Shown in pieces: positions 1 to 7,319 of a DNA stretch of 38,687 nucleotides. The notes beneath the pieces were generated by a model. That model was not told the DNA's origin. It worked only from the letters and a program-made list of their open reading frames with translations, and did no database searches. The stretch is from an uncultured Paraprevotella sp. (GTDB lineage: Bacteria > Bacteroidota > Bacteroidia > Bacteroidales > Bacteroidaceae). The stretch spans positions 1 through 38,687 of the forward strand of contig CALULT010000030.1 of NCBI GenBank assembly GCA_944321565.1, given 5' to 3'. The translations under genes and the position numbers were made by a program. Position 1 is the stretch's first letter. Every line of letters starts with the position of its first letter.

Positions 1-12
1 CCATTGTTAAAG

Positions 13-57
13 AAGTGTCTACTGACTTAGGTTATAAAACAAAAAAGTGTCTAGTGA
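13..57. repeat. pair of 13-bp direct repeats
   Basis: AAGTGTCTACTGA at 13-25 recurs as AAGTGTCTAGTGA at 45-57, one mismatch in 13 bases, with an AT-rich spacer between. The copies lie just outside the long hairpin at 83-184. They could be end sequences of a mobile element or protein-binding sites; no transposase is visible in the window to support either. Confidence 0.4.
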
Positions 58-82
58 AATCAGGAAAAGACAAGATACTTGC

Positions 83-184
83 TTCCCCAAACGAAGATAT
101 ACTGACTTGCCCAAGTAAGTAGTACTTACTTTGCCATCGAAGTATATCTTACTTGGGCAAGTCAGTATATCTTCGTTTGGGGGA
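83..184. repeat. long perfect inverted repeat (35-bp arms, 28-nt loop)
   Basis: Bases 85-119 are the exact reverse complement of 148-182, giving a 35-bp stem around a 28-nt loop; one G-U and one further pair could extend it to 83/184. A second, competing palindrome (8-bp arms 113-120 and 124-131 around AGT) overlaps the inner end of the left arm and the loop. There is no T-run on either side, so it does not look like a simple terminator. It lies immediately upstream of the promoter at 210-217. It may be a MITE-like element, a processed RNA or a cruciform regulatory site. Perfect arms suggest recent origin or selection. Confidence 0.75.
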
Positions 185-209
185 TGCTTGCTTTTCCCGC
201 AAAAAAAGT

Positions 210-217
210 TAACTTTG
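210..217 (+). promoter_or_regulatory. Bacteroides-type -7 box TAACTTTG
   Basis: Exact match to the Bacteroidetes -7 consensus TAnnTTTG, 17 nt before the ATG at 235. No good -33 TTTG is seen at the right distance. It decides the start of the hydrolase gene, because the upstream in-frame ATG at 184 precedes the promoter. Confidence 0.6.
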
Positions 218-234
218 CCCACAAAACATTGCCC

Positions 235-951
235 ATGACACTCACCTACGTTTTCCATAGCGGTTTCATGCTTGAAGGCAGGGACGCCATCCTGATTTTC
301 GACTTTTGGCGGGACGCGGCAAACGGCGTGGTGGAACAAACGCTCCGCACGACCCGCAAGCGGGCCTATTTCCTGGCCAGCCACTTCCATCCGGACCATT
401 TCAATCCCGAAATCCTCCGCTTAGAAATGCCCCGCGGCGAAAAGCGGGTCATCCTCTCGCGCGACATCTACCGCCGGCGGCGCGCCGGCACGGAAGGTGT
501 CACGGCCTACCTGCGACGGGGAGAAACATACCGCGACGACTTCATCGCTATCCGCGCCTTCCCGTCCACCGACTCAGGCGTGTCGTTTGCCGTGGAAATG
601 GAAAACCGACGCATCTTCCACGCAGGAGACTTGAACAACTGGCAATGGGAGGGAAAAACCACACCGGAAAAGTCGCGCAAGATGGAAGGCGACTTCTTGG
701 CCGCCGTGAGAGACATCAAGGCGGAATGCCCCGCCTTCGACCTCGTCATGTTCCCCGTCGATCCGCGCACGGGAGGCGACTTCGCACGGGGCGCACGGCA
801 ATGGCTGCAGGCCATCCCCACCCGACGTTTCGCCCCGATGCACTTCCCCCCGGCAAGGGAACAAGCTATGGCCTTCGGCCCCGAGGCAGAACAGCAGGGG
901 ACGGAGTTTCTCTATATCCACACTAGTGGCGAACAGATTGCCAACTTCTGA
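235..951 (+). CDS. metallo-beta-lactamase-fold hydrolase
   Basis: Encodes 238 residues, probably cytoplasmic because no signal peptide is seen. The metal-binding signature HxHxDH is present as SHFHPDHF (His50, His52, Asp54, His55), followed by a later HAGDLN segment (about 140-145) and a C-terminal MHFPP segment (about 201-205) that supply the further ligands usual in this fold. The length is typical of stand-alone family members. The family includes thiol hydrolases, RNases and lactonases, and nothing here fixes the substrate. The ATG at 235 is preferred over the in-frame ATG at 184 because a TAACTTTG promoter box at 210-217 lies between them. The gene stands alone, convergent with the next gene. 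Confidence 0.85.
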   Translation: MTLTYVFHSGFMLEGRDAILIFDFWRDAANGVVEQTLRTTRKRAYFLASHFHPDHFNPEILRLEMPRGEKRVILSRDIYRRRRAGTEGVTAYLRRGETYRDDFIAIRAFPSTDSGVSFAVEMENRRIFHAGDLNNWQWEGKTTPEKSRKMEGDFLAAVRDIKAECPAFDLVMFPVDPRTGGDFARGARQWLQAIPTRRFAPMHFPPAREQAMAFGPEAEQQGTEFLYIHTSGEQIANF

Positions 952-1022
952 AAAAACATATAAGCGAATACCAAGAATGGCATTCAACGCTCCCGGATTA
1001 CAAGCAAAAGGAGACGAAAGAC

Positions 1023-1517
1023 CTAGACCAACACCCGGCAAGCCCCCACATAGCGGCGGTCATAATATCCGTCGGAAGAAGAGTTGATGCAAATGCCGCC
1101 ACGCCCCGCATGGATGAACTCAAACTCGCCCGTATGCTCGTCCACCTCCGTCACGATGCCCACGTGGCCGATGGTCTTCTTGGAACGTGTGCCGGTGAAA
1201 AACACTAGGTCGCCCGCCTGCAGGTCGCGCCGGTCTTCTATCCACACACCGTCCTTGATTTGGCTACGCGAAGTGCGCGTCAACTGGATGTCCAGCGACT
1301 TATAGACATAGGTGGTGAAGCCCGAACAATCAAAACCTTTCTTGGGATTCATGCAACCGTAACGGTAAGGCACTCCGAGAAACTCCTTGGCCTTTTCCAC
1401 GATGTCGTGCCCCGTCACCGAATCCGCCCGCACGGAGTCCGCCACCAAAGGCTGGGCAGCCACAGGCATACTGAAAAAAAGAGCACAAAACAAGAGCAAA
1501 GGCCAAAGATGTCGCAT
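1023..1517 (-). CDS. secreted NlpC/P60 (C40) cell-wall peptidase
   Basis: A 164-residue protein with an N-terminal signal peptide (hydrophobic residues 4-21, Ala-X-Ala-like end near 22). The rest is a single NlpC/P60 domain, a papain-like fold that cleaves peptide cross-links or stem peptides in peptidoglycan. The catalytic Cys is Cys64 in FDCSGF, the His is His118 in IGHVGIV, and the third polar residue is probably His136 in FIHAGRGG. It lacks SH3 or LysM targeting domains, so it is a minimal form. It is preceded by a TATATTTG promoter box (1594-1601, minus) and a structured leader at 1540-1589. Confidence 0.9.
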   Translation of the reverse strand: MRHLWPLLLFCALFFSMPVAAQPLVADSVRADSVTGHDIVEKAKEFLGVPYRYGCMNPKKGFDCSGFTTYVYKSLDIQLTRTSRSQIKDGVWIEDRRDLQAGDLVFFTGTRSKKTIGHVGIVTEVDEHTGEFEFIHAGRGGICINSSSDGYYDRRYVGACRVLV

Positions 1518-1539
1518 GGTTATTTTGATATTACATTAA

Positions 1540-1601
1540 GGGTTCTACATGAAAACGGGCATAAAGTTACCGTTTTTCACGCAGAACCCCAATCAAATAT
1601 A
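1540..1601 (-). promoter_or_regulatory. promoter and structured 5' leader of the NlpC/P60 gene
   Basis: On the minus strand TATATTTG (1601-1594) matches the Bacteroides -7 box. The predicted transcript would begin near 1588 and fold at once: 1583-1589 pairs with 1540-1546 (AGAACCC/GGGTTCT), and 1570-1578 pairs with 1551-1558 with one bulge. This leaves an approximately 70-nt leader before the ATG at 1517. The hairpin could instead act as the 3' end of the gene ending at 1633, but no strong T-run follows. Confidence 0.45.
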
Positions 1602-1632
1602 CAAATTTTAAGAGCCTTTAAGGAGTCGCACT

Positions 1633-2724
1633 TCAATGGATGGTCACCATCGTGGCCCCGAAGCCGTACTCGCGGAAGGAAGCGTCCTGGTAGGTGCAAG
1701 CCTTGTAGTTGCGCTTCAGTTCCTTGAGGATTTCGTTGCGCAGCACACCCTCGCCCTTGCCATGGATGAACACGATTTTCTGCCCTTTGTTCTTCTGGTT
1801 CTCGTCCATCACGCGACGGAATTCCTTCATCTGGCAGTCCAGCATGTCCTTGTTGCTCAACCCGTTGGTATTGTCCAAAAGCTCATGGATGTGGAGGTCG
1901 ATTTCCAAGATAGCCCCTTTCGGATGTTCCGGCTTGCGGGCGGGCTGCCGGACAGGCCTCTCATCGGCCGATTTCTTCAGCAAGGCTTCCTGCAGTTGCT
2001 CCGCATTGACAAATACCGTGCGCACCGGCACGTCATCCTTCACAATGTCATAAAGCAATGCGCTCTCTTCGAAGAAATCCGAAGGCTGGAAGGTGTGCAA
2101 CTTGTAAAACTTCACCGTGTCCACACGCAACTCCACCTGCACGGCGGGTTTCAGCGGAAACGTCTTGTCCTGCTTATAGGCCAGGCACTGCACACAGACC
2201 CGCTCCATCTCGTTCAACGCCTCGCGCCCGAACTCTTCCATGAACAACTTGGTGTTCGGCTCCACCGTGCCTTTGAAACGTACCTTCCATCCAGAACCTT
2301 CCGCGCTCATATAGAGGAAGTCCAGGAAATAGTTGCTGTCGTTCACCAAATATGCCTCGAAAGCCGTGGTAGTCATTTCCTTGGGATTCATGGGGACGTA
2401 GGCCAACAACACGTTCAGTTTCTCGCCCTCCCTGCGTTCCTGCGGCTTCGGCACAAACGTCACGGGACGGTCGTCCTCGTCTTCCTCATCGGCCACGCGG
2501 CGCGCCTGCGCCGGTTTCTCCAACTTAGACTTGTCGTGCGTCCCTGTGTTCACCTTGGCAATGTTATAGTCATCCGTCTCCACCACGACACACTCGCGCA
2601 CGGGCATCGGGATGTCGAACCCGTCCTCGTCGCGCACCAAAGCGATTTCCTTACTTTGGAAGCCGGAAACGACCCCGCCTCCCACTTCGCTCAAAAACCT
2701 TACTTTATCTCCAATCTTCATCAT
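1633..2724 (-). CDS. DUF2027 protein with C-terminal Smr domain
   Basis: About 363 residues from the tandem ATG at 2724/2721 ([10 protein letters not shown]). The N-terminal part begins with a small beta-barrel-like segment ([17 protein letters not shown]) characteristic of the Bacteroidetes DUF2027 family. An acidic hinge containing DEEDEDD follows, then a middle domain. The last about 85 residues are a Smr domain with IDLHIHEL and the [14 protein letters not shown] core, related to the MutS2 C-terminal nuclease/DNA-binding domain. Smr domains nick or bind structured DNA, or act on stalled ribosomes in other bacteria; the role here is unknown. A TATCTTTG promoter box at 2754-2747 lies between the first in-frame ATG (2808) and the chosen start, supporting the shorter form. 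Confidence 0.85.
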   Translation of the reverse strand: MMKIGDKVRFLSEVGGGVVSGFQSKEIALVRDEDGFDIPMPVRECVVVETDDYNIAKVNTGTHDKSKLEKPAQARRVADEEDEDDRPVTFVPKPQERREGEKLNVLLAYVPMNPKEMTTTAFEAYLVNDSNYFLDFLYMSAEGSGWKVRFKGTVEPNTKLFMEEFGREALNEMERVCVQCLAYKQDKTFPLKPAVQVELRVDTVKFYKLHTFQPSDFFEESALLYDIVKDDVPVRTVFVNAEQLQEALLKKSADERPVRQPARKPEHPKGAILEIDLHIHELLDNTNGLSNKDMLDCQMKEFRRVMDENQKNKGQKIVFIHGKGEGVLRNEILKELKRNYKACTYQDASFREYGFGATMVTIH

Positions 2725-2746
2725 GCAAGCTGTTTTTTCCAAAAGG

Positions 2747-2754
2747 CAAAGATA
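2747..2754 (-). promoter_or_regulatory. -7 box TATCTTTG (minus strand)
   Basis: Reverse complement of CAAAGATA, an exact TAnnTTTG match 23 nt upstream of the ATG at 2724. No clear -33 element. It supports the choice of the internal start for the DUF2027/Smr gene. Confidence 0.5.
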
Positions 2755-2851
2755 ATACAAAAAAGTGAGACGAGAAGAGACAGATTCTCTATAAAAAGCC
2801 TTACCCATTAAATAATAAACTGCATTTCGGTATGAAAAATAGACTTGTTAA

Positions 2852-2883
2852 TTTTGCCCTGCACTCAATTTGCACTACCTTTG
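2852..2883 (+). promoter_or_regulatory. complete Bacteroides promoter for the toxin-antitoxin pair
   Basis: TTTTG at 2852-2856 and TACCTTTG at 2876-2883 are 19 nt apart, matching the TTTG-N19-TAnnTTTG consensus. Transcription would start near 2890, and an unusually strong Shine-Dalgarno stretch (AAGGAGG, within 2901-2910) precedes the ATG at 2916. Confidence 0.65.
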
Positions 2884-2915
2884 CACTGTAAACCAACGGA
2901 GAAAGGAGGCAAAGT

Positions 2916-3074
2916 ATGGCAAGAGCAATTAGAGAAACCCCCGTGTTGCGAGGTAAAAACGCAATACGATTCGAGAAAGCAATGCGTGAGATCAAGCCCT
3001 ACAGCAAAGAAAAGCGTGAAGCATTGCGCAAGGAATATGAAGAGTTCCGCAGCAAACTGACCTTTAGAGTATAA
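2916..3074 (+). CDS. small antitoxin-like protein of a GNAT toxin-antitoxin pair
   Basis: A 52-residue protein beginning MARAIRETPVLRG and ending KLTFRV. It is highly charged, with predicted helix from about 14 to 48 (KAMREIKPYSKEKREALRKE region), and has no recognisable DNA-binding motif. It has a complete promoter at 2852-2883 and a strong ribosome-binding site. Its stop lies 5 nt before the GTG of an acetyltransferase gene, so the two are almost certainly co-transcribed. Size, charge and order (small protein first, GNAT second) fit the antitoxin of a type II TacAT/AtaRT-like system, but the usual ribbon-helix-helix sequence is not evident. The function is inferred from context. Confidence 0.7.
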   Translation: MARAIRETPVLRGKNAIRFEKAMREIKPYSKEKREALRKEYEEFRSKLTFRV

Positions 3075-3079
3075 AGACG

Positions 3080-3592
3080 GTGGAACTTATTAGAGTAAAT
3101 ACGGAATACAAAATGAAACCGTTCGACTGCGGCGATGCCGACCTGAACGGTTTCTTACTGAATGATGCAAAACGTTTTGCTGAGACCCAAATTGCCAATA
3201 CGTTTGTCATAGAAGAAGAGGGCAACATCATAGCATATTTCTGTCTATTGAATGACAAGATTTCCAAAGTGGAGGTCACAAACGGCACATGGCGCAAGGT
3301 GAAAAAGAAGTTCTCACACGAGAAGCATTTCAGCAGTTATCCCGCCATAAAAATCGGCCGGTTTGCCGTTTCTTTATCGTATAAAGGACAAGGCATTGGT
3401 AGTAAAATAATGCTGTTCCTCAAATATATGTTGCGTGATGAGAATGCTTATTCTGCATTTCGTTTTTTAACCGTTGATGCCTATTTGTCTGCCATCCCAT
3501 TCTACGAAAAAAATGATTTCGACTTCTTGATTCCAGACGATGACAACAAGCACACCCGGCTGATGTATTTTGACATCATACGACTTCAGTAA
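3080..3592 (+). CDS. GNAT-family acetyltransferase, probable toxin
   Basis: A 170-residue single-domain GNAT protein read from GTG at 3080; an ATG at 3113 would remove the first 11 residues. The acetyl-CoA pyrophosphate-binding loop is KGQGIGSK at about 102-109 after IGRFAVSLSY. A conserved tyrosine near the C-terminus lies in IPFYEKNDF (Tyr142), the position used as catalytic acid in TacT-type enzymes. Toxins of this group acetylate the amino acid on charged tRNA and stop translation. The tight spacing to the small charged protein upstream supports a toxin-antitoxin role, though a stand-alone acetyltransferase cannot be excluded. Base composition is more AT-rich than the neighbours, as for an acquired module. 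Confidence 0.75.
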   Translation: MELIRVNTEYKMKPFDCGDADLNGFLLNDAKRFAETQIANTFVIEEEGNIIAYFCLLNDKISKVEVTNGTWRKVKKKFSHEKHFSSYPAIKIGRFAVSLSYKGQGIGSKIMLFLKYMLRDENAYSAFRFLTVDAYLSAIPFYEKNDFDFLIPDDDNKHTRLMYFDIIRLQ

Positions 3593-3594
3593 AT

Positions 3595-4052
3595 CCTTCC
3601 ATCCCCACGCCCAACCTCATCATAGCCAACGTGCTTTACAAAAGCGAGTTATTGGAAAGCTAGGGTCGCGGCATCAGGCTGATGATAGACGAGTGCCGCA
3701 ACGCCAACATACCAGACCCGGAATTTCACACGGACGGAAGTTCCGTATGGGTGGTATTCCGCTATGAGTTGAAAACGGCAGGACAAGTACCCGACAAGCA
3801 CCCGACAAGCACCCGACAAGCATCGTCCGGCTCATTGAAATGATAGGAGAACAAACTTGTTCCTTGAAGGAAATGATGGGAATGATGGAACTGAAAGACA
3901 GGGAAAATTTCTTGGGTAATTACCTTAACCCGTCTATGGAAGCCGGATTGGTGGAACCACTCTATCCGAACCAGCCGAAACATCCCAAACAGAAATACAG
4001 GCTCACCGAACAAGGAAAAGTCTTGCTGCAAGAGAACGAAAAGACAAAATAA
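3595..4052 (+). pseudogene. remnant of an AlbA/Schlafen-like ATP-binding transcriptional regulator
   Basis: Only the C-terminal part of the gene remains, in two frames. From 3595 one frame reads a segment like NLIIANVLYKSELLES, then TAG at 3661 where the family normally has Trp (the SWGRGI motif), then GRGIRLMIDECRNANIPDPE. It is broken again at 3822 and continues in another frame from 3822 to a stop at 4050-4052, with a winged-helix-like end containing IGEQTCS and KHPKQKYRLTEQGK. The second break coincides with three tandem 11-bp units at 3789-3821: two units would keep the frame, the third breaks it. The N-terminal ATP-binding half is missing. Intact relatives combine an AlbA_2-type domain, an HATPase_c_4 domain and a helix-turn-helix. 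Family assignment rests on motif recognition. Confidence 0.7.
3789..3821 (+). repeat. three tandem copies of an 11-bp unit causing a frameshift
   Basis: ACCCGACAAGC occurs three times without interruption (3789-3799, 3800-3810, 3811-3821). Because 11 is not a multiple of 3, copy number sets the reading frame. The upstream frame reaches 3822 two bases out of phase with the downstream frame; removing one unit restores a continuous reading frame. This points to slipped-strand duplication as the inactivating event. Confidence 0.85.
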
Positions 4053-4135
4053 AGAACCGACAACCGCAGGAAAATCCGGAAAACGTCTTTATACTTTTTT
4101 ATCCCGCAGGGCAAAAAGCTTTGCACAAATATCCC

Positions 4136-4143
4136 TAACTTTG
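4136..4143 (+). promoter_or_regulatory. queA: -7 box TAACTTTG upstream of queA
   Basis: Exact TAnnTTTG match 27 nt before the queA ATG at 4171. The nearest TTTG (4120-4123) is only 12 nt upstream, so the -33 element is not convincing. Confidence 0.5.
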
Positions 4144-4170
4144 CAACCCGAAACGTGAACAGACATAAAA

Positions 4171-5430
4171 ATGGAAGAAACCAAACATATCCGCATCAAA
4201 GACTTCAGCTACGACTTGCCGGACGAACGCATCGCCAAGTTCCCGCTGCCCGAACGCGACCATTCCAAACTGCTGGTCTATCGCCACGGCACGGTGAGCG
4301 AGGATGTCTTCACCTCGCTCCCCGAATACCTGCCGGAAGGTGCGTTGATGGTGTTCAACAACACGAAGGTCATCCAGGCGCGCCTGCATTTCCGCAAGGA
4401 AACGGGCGCGCTCATCGAAGTGTTTTGCCTGGAGCCCGTCAGCCCGCACGACTACGCCCTGATGTTCCAGCAAACCGCGCGTTGCAGCTGGCTTTGCCTC
4501 GTGGGCAACCTGAAAAAGTGGAAAAACGGCACTTTGTCCCGCCAGGTGGAAGTGGGCGGACGGCTGCTCACGCTGAAAGCCACACGGGGTGAAAACCGCG
4601 GGACAAGCCACTTGGTGGAATTCGAATGGGACAGCTGCGACGTGACCTGGGCCGATGTGCTGGAAGCCGTGGGCGAACTGCCCATCCCCCCTTACCTGAA
4701 CCGCGAGACGCAGGAAAGCGACAAGACCACCTACCAAACCGTATATTCCAAAATCAAAGGCAGCGTGGCAGCCCCGACAGCCGGCCTCCATTTCACCGAA
4801 CGGGTGCTGGCCGACCTGGACGCGCACGGCATCGACCGCGAGGAAGTGACGCTCCACGTGGGAGCAGGCACGTTCAAGCCCGTAAAAAGCGAGGAAATCG
4901 CCGGACACGAGATGCACACGGAATATATCTGCGTACACCGCAGCACCATCGAGAAACTCTTGGCGCATGGCGGCAGGTGCATCGCCGTGGGCACCACTTC
5001 GGTGCGCACCTTGGAAAGCCTATATTACATAGGTGTGACGCTCAGCCGGAATCCCGATGCCTCGGAAGAAGAACTCCACGTGCCGCAATGGATGCCCTAC
5101 GACTATGCCGCACAGACCCGTCCCGCCGGGAGCGCGGACGACGGACGCCCTGAAGCCCTCACCACAATGCAAGCCCTGGAGCAAGTGCGGGCCTACTTGG
5201 ACCGCCACGACCTTCCCGCCCTGCACACCAGTACGCAAATCATCATCGCCCCGGGCTACGAATACCACATCGTGCGGATGATGGTCACCAACTTCCACCA
5301 GCCGCAAAGCACCCTGCTGCTGCTCGTCTCGGCCTTCGTGCACGGCGATTGGCGCACCATCTATGACTACGCCCTCGCCCACGGTTTCCGTTTCCTCAGC
5401 TACGGCGACAGTTCCTTGTTAATCCCTTGA
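4171..5430 (+). CDS. queA: S-adenosylmethionine:tRNA ribosyltransferase-isomerase QueA
   Basis: A 419-residue cytoplasmic enzyme that transfers the ribosyl part of S-adenosylmethionine to preQ1 at the wobble position of GUN-anticodon tRNAs, giving epoxyqueuosine. Family blocks appear in order: an N-terminal FSYDLPDERIAKFPLPERD, FNNTKVIQARL, PTAGLHFTERVL (about 201-212), HVGAGTFKPV (about 229), GTTSVRTLES (about 274) and the C-terminal NFHQPQSTLLLLVSAF (about 374). Some relatives are nearer 350 residues; the extra length includes an insertion around 305-320. ATG at 4171 follows the promoter closely. The Nudix gene begins 14 nt after the stop and is probably co-transcribed. No other queuosine gene is in the window. 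Confidence 0.96.
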   Translation: MEETKHIRIKDFSYDLPDERIAKFPLPERDHSKLLVYRHGTVSEDVFTSLPEYLPEGALMVFNNTKVIQARLHFRKETGALIEVFCLEPVSPHDYALMFQQTARCSWLCLVGNLKKWKNGTLSRQVEVGGRLLTLKATRGENRGTSHLVEFEWDSCDVTWADVLEAVGELPIPPYLNRETQESDKTTYQTVYSKIKGSVAAPTAGLHFTERVLADLDAHGIDREEVTLHVGAGTFKPVKSEEIAGHEMHTEYICVHRSTIEKLLAHGGRCIAVGTTSVRTLESLYYIGVTLSRNPDASEEELHVPQWMPYDYAAQTRPAGSADDGRPEALTTMQALEQVRAYLDRHDLPALHTSTQIIIAPGYEYHIVRMMVTNFHQPQSTLLLLVSAFVHGDWRTIYDYALAHGFRFLSYGDSSLLIP

Positions 5431-5444
5431 AGCCTGAAAAGAAT

Positions 5445-5960
5445 ATGATAGCCACACAAAAAGACAACGCAGAAGAGATGTTCCCCCTCGTGGACGAAAA
5501 CGGGAACATCATCGGAGCCGCCACACGCGGCGAATGCCACGACGGGAGCAAGAAGCTCCATCCGGTGGTGCACCTCCACGTGTTCAACAGCCGGGGCGAA
5601 CTCTACCTGCAAAAACGTCCGGCATGGAAAGACATCCAACCGGGCAAGTGGGACACCGCCGTCGGCGGCCACGTGGACTTGGGCGAGAGCGTGGAAATGG
5701 CACTCCGCCGCGAAGCCGCCGAAGAACTCGGCCTGACGGACATCACCCCGGAACGCCTGCTACACTATGTGTTCGAATCCGCCCGCGAACAGGAACTCGT
5801 CTTCCCCCACCGCTGCACCTGCGACAGCGACATCCGCCCCAGCGCGGAGACCGACGGCGGACGCTTTTGGACGATGGGAGAAATCCACGAAAACATGGGG
5901 AAAGGCGTCTTCACGCCCAACTTCGAAAGTGAGTTCCGCCGGTTGTTCGAAGACCGTTGA
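5445..5960 (+). CDS. Nudix hydrolase
   Basis: A 171-residue protein from ATG 5445. The complete Nudix box G-x5-E-x7-REUxEExGU runs from about residue 75 (GHVDLGESVEMALRRE...), so metal binding and catalysis should be intact. The N-terminal part (FPLVDENGNIIGAATRGECH, then LHPVVHLHVFNSRGELYLQKR) resembles the YfcD/isopentenyl-diphosphate-isomerase-like group of Nudix enzymes. Substrates of such proteins are nucleoside or prenyl diphosphates, and the sequence does not decide between them. Probably in an operon with queA (14-nt gap). The next gene follows after 160 nt. Confidence 0.9.
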   Translation: MIATQKDNAEEMFPLVDENGNIIGAATRGECHDGSKKLHPVVHLHVFNSRGELYLQKRPAWKDIQPGKWDTAVGGHVDLGESVEMALRREAAEELGLTDITPERLLHYVFESAREQELVFPHRCTCDSDIRPSAETDGGRFWTMGEIHENMGKGVFTPNFESEFRRLFEDR

Positions 5961-6120
5961 CCCCACACCGCCCCCCATCCTCCGGTTTCCCCCTCTTGCC
6001 CGGACGAAGTTTCACGTTTTTTAAGACCTTTTCGCGAAACAACAAACGCCTTCCTGCGTAATCTTCGTACCCCGCTCCCCGGCAGAAAAACGCGGGGGGA
6101 CGGGAAAAGACATCAACCTA

Positions 6121-6621
6121 ATGGAAAAGACAGATTTCGAAACAGCGGCATCCAGTCTGCGAGCCAAGCTCGTGGACATGGCCCGTTTCTATCTGTCCGA
6201 CCTCCCGGAAGCCGAAGACGTGGCACAGGAGACCATGCTCAAACTGTGGATCCTGCGCGACCGGATCGACCCCAAGCAGGGACTATTCCCGCTGGCCGCG
6301 GCCATCGCCCGCAACCTGTGCATCGACCGCCTACGCCGTTTCAAGGCCCGGCCTCAGGAACCACTCGCGGGACATGACGTGCCCGGCGGAATGCAGGACG
6401 CACAGACCCGCATGGAAGAAGCCGAAAACGCCGCTTGGATGCATGATGCCCTCCGCCGCATCCCCGACCGCTACCGTGCCGTGCTGCGGATGCGGCAAGT
6501 GGAAGGACTGGACACGAGCGAAATAGCCCGCCTCATCGGCACGTCGGAAAATGCCGTCCGCATCCTGCTTTCGCGGGCCAGACAACAAATGATGGAACTA
6601 TTGAACCAAAGAAAGGACTGA
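6121..6621 (+). CDS. ECF-type RNA polymerase sigma factor
   Basis: A 166-residue sigma-70 family protein. Region 2 spans about 10-75, with EAEDVAQETMLKLW for core binding and NLCIDRLRRFKAR near its end. Region 4 spans about 110-160, with IPDRYRAVLRMRQVEG followed by the helix-turn-helix EIARLIGTSENAVRILLSRA. No regions 1 or 3, as expected for extracytoplasmic-function sigma factors. It begins an apparent operon: the next gene starts 2 nt after its stop and encodes a probable membrane anti-sigma factor. Bacteroidetes ECF factors often control surface-nutrient or envelope genes. No convincing autoregulatory promoter was recognised upstream. Confidence 0.93.
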   Translation: MEKTDFETAASSLRAKLVDMARFYLSDLPEAEDVAQETMLKLWILRDRIDPKQGLFPLAAAIARNLCIDRLRRFKARPQEPLAGHDVPGGMQDAQTRMEEAENAAWMHDALRRIPDRYRAVLRMRQVEGLDTSEIARLIGTSENAVRILLSRARQQMMELLNQRKD

Positions 6622-6623
6622 CC

Positions 6624-7319
6624 ATGACAGAAAGGAAAGAAGACATCCGCCGCCTGCTTGACCGCTACATGGCAGGAGACACCACACTAGAAGAGGAAGC
6701 GCGGCTCGCCGACTATTTCCGCTCACCCGACGCGGACAAGGAATTTGCCGCGTTCCGGGACATGTTCTCCCTTTTCGACCAAGGGAAGCCGTCTTTTTCG
6801 GAACAGGAAATGAATGAATGGATAGAGGATGTCCAAAGTCCGAAATCCGCCCCCCATCGGGACAAGAGGCTTCCCGCCGCCACCCCGCTTCGCCGCAGCG
6901 CACGTTTCGCCATCGGCCTGGCCACTGCCGTTTCCATCGCCGCCGTCAGCTTCTATCTCGGGACCCGTGCGCCGGAACACCGCGCCTCAACGCAAACACC
7001 CGCCCCGCCGGAAATGCAGACCGTGACGCTCACGCAAGTGAAGTGGCACACCGACACGGTTTACATTGAAAAAACCATTGTGATACGCCCGTCCGTAGCC
7101 GCCTCCTCCCCGACCAGCGACAGCCTGCGCCACGACCTCGTCACAAGCCCACAAACCGAAATGGCCTTCCGCCATCCGGCAGACAGCATCACGGACAACG
7201 CCACGGAAATGCCCCACTTGGTGGACATCCAAGCCGAATTCGACAAACAAAGAAAACGCATGGAGGAGATTACAGAACAATATGAACTCATCAACCCGCC
7301 TTATGAAAACATTTATTAA
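6624..7319 (+). CDS. probable single-pass membrane anti-sigma factor
   Basis: A 231-residue protein with no clear database name. The N-terminal about 90 residues are acidic and helical (RRLLDRYMAGDTTLEEEARLAD), resembling the cytoplasmic sigma-binding part of Bacteroidetes anti-sigma factors, including the GxTTxEEE-type zinc-free motif. One transmembrane segment lies at about 94-113 (FAIGLATAVSIAAVSFYLG), followed by a periplasmic Pro/Thr-rich part and a charged C-terminal helix (about 200-220). Position directly after the sigma gene (2 nt) supports the assignment. No FecR-like domain is seen. The last 17 nt overlap the start of the next gene, suggesting translational coupling. Confidence 0.7.
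   Translation: MTERKEDIRRLLDRYMAGDTTLEEEARLADYFRSPDADKEFAAFRDMFSLFDQGKPSFSEQEMNEWIEDVQSPKSAPHRDKRLPAATPLRRSARFAIGLATAVSIAAVSFYLGTRAPEHRASTQTPAPPEMQTVTLTQVKWHTDTVYIEKTIVIRPSVAASSPTSDSLRHDLVTSPQTEMAFRHPADSITDNATEMPHLVDIQAEFDKQRKRMEEITEQYELINPPYENIY

Noticed and set aside
184-234. upstream in-frame start for the hydrolase
   Set aside because: The TAACTTTG promoter box lies inside this extension.
19-399. 126-residue minus-strand open frame
   Set aside because: It runs through the long hairpin and the promoter and N-terminus of the hydrolase gene; low-complexity translation without a family.
1636-2811. 391-codon plus-strand open frame mirroring the DUF2027/Smr gene
   Set aside because: Exact antisense of a recognisable gene, with no motif of its own.
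3789-3821. CRISPR-like or phase-variation array
   Set aside because: The 11-bp units have no spacers, and the adjoining gene also has a nonsense codon and lacks its N-terminus, so functional phase variation is unlikely.
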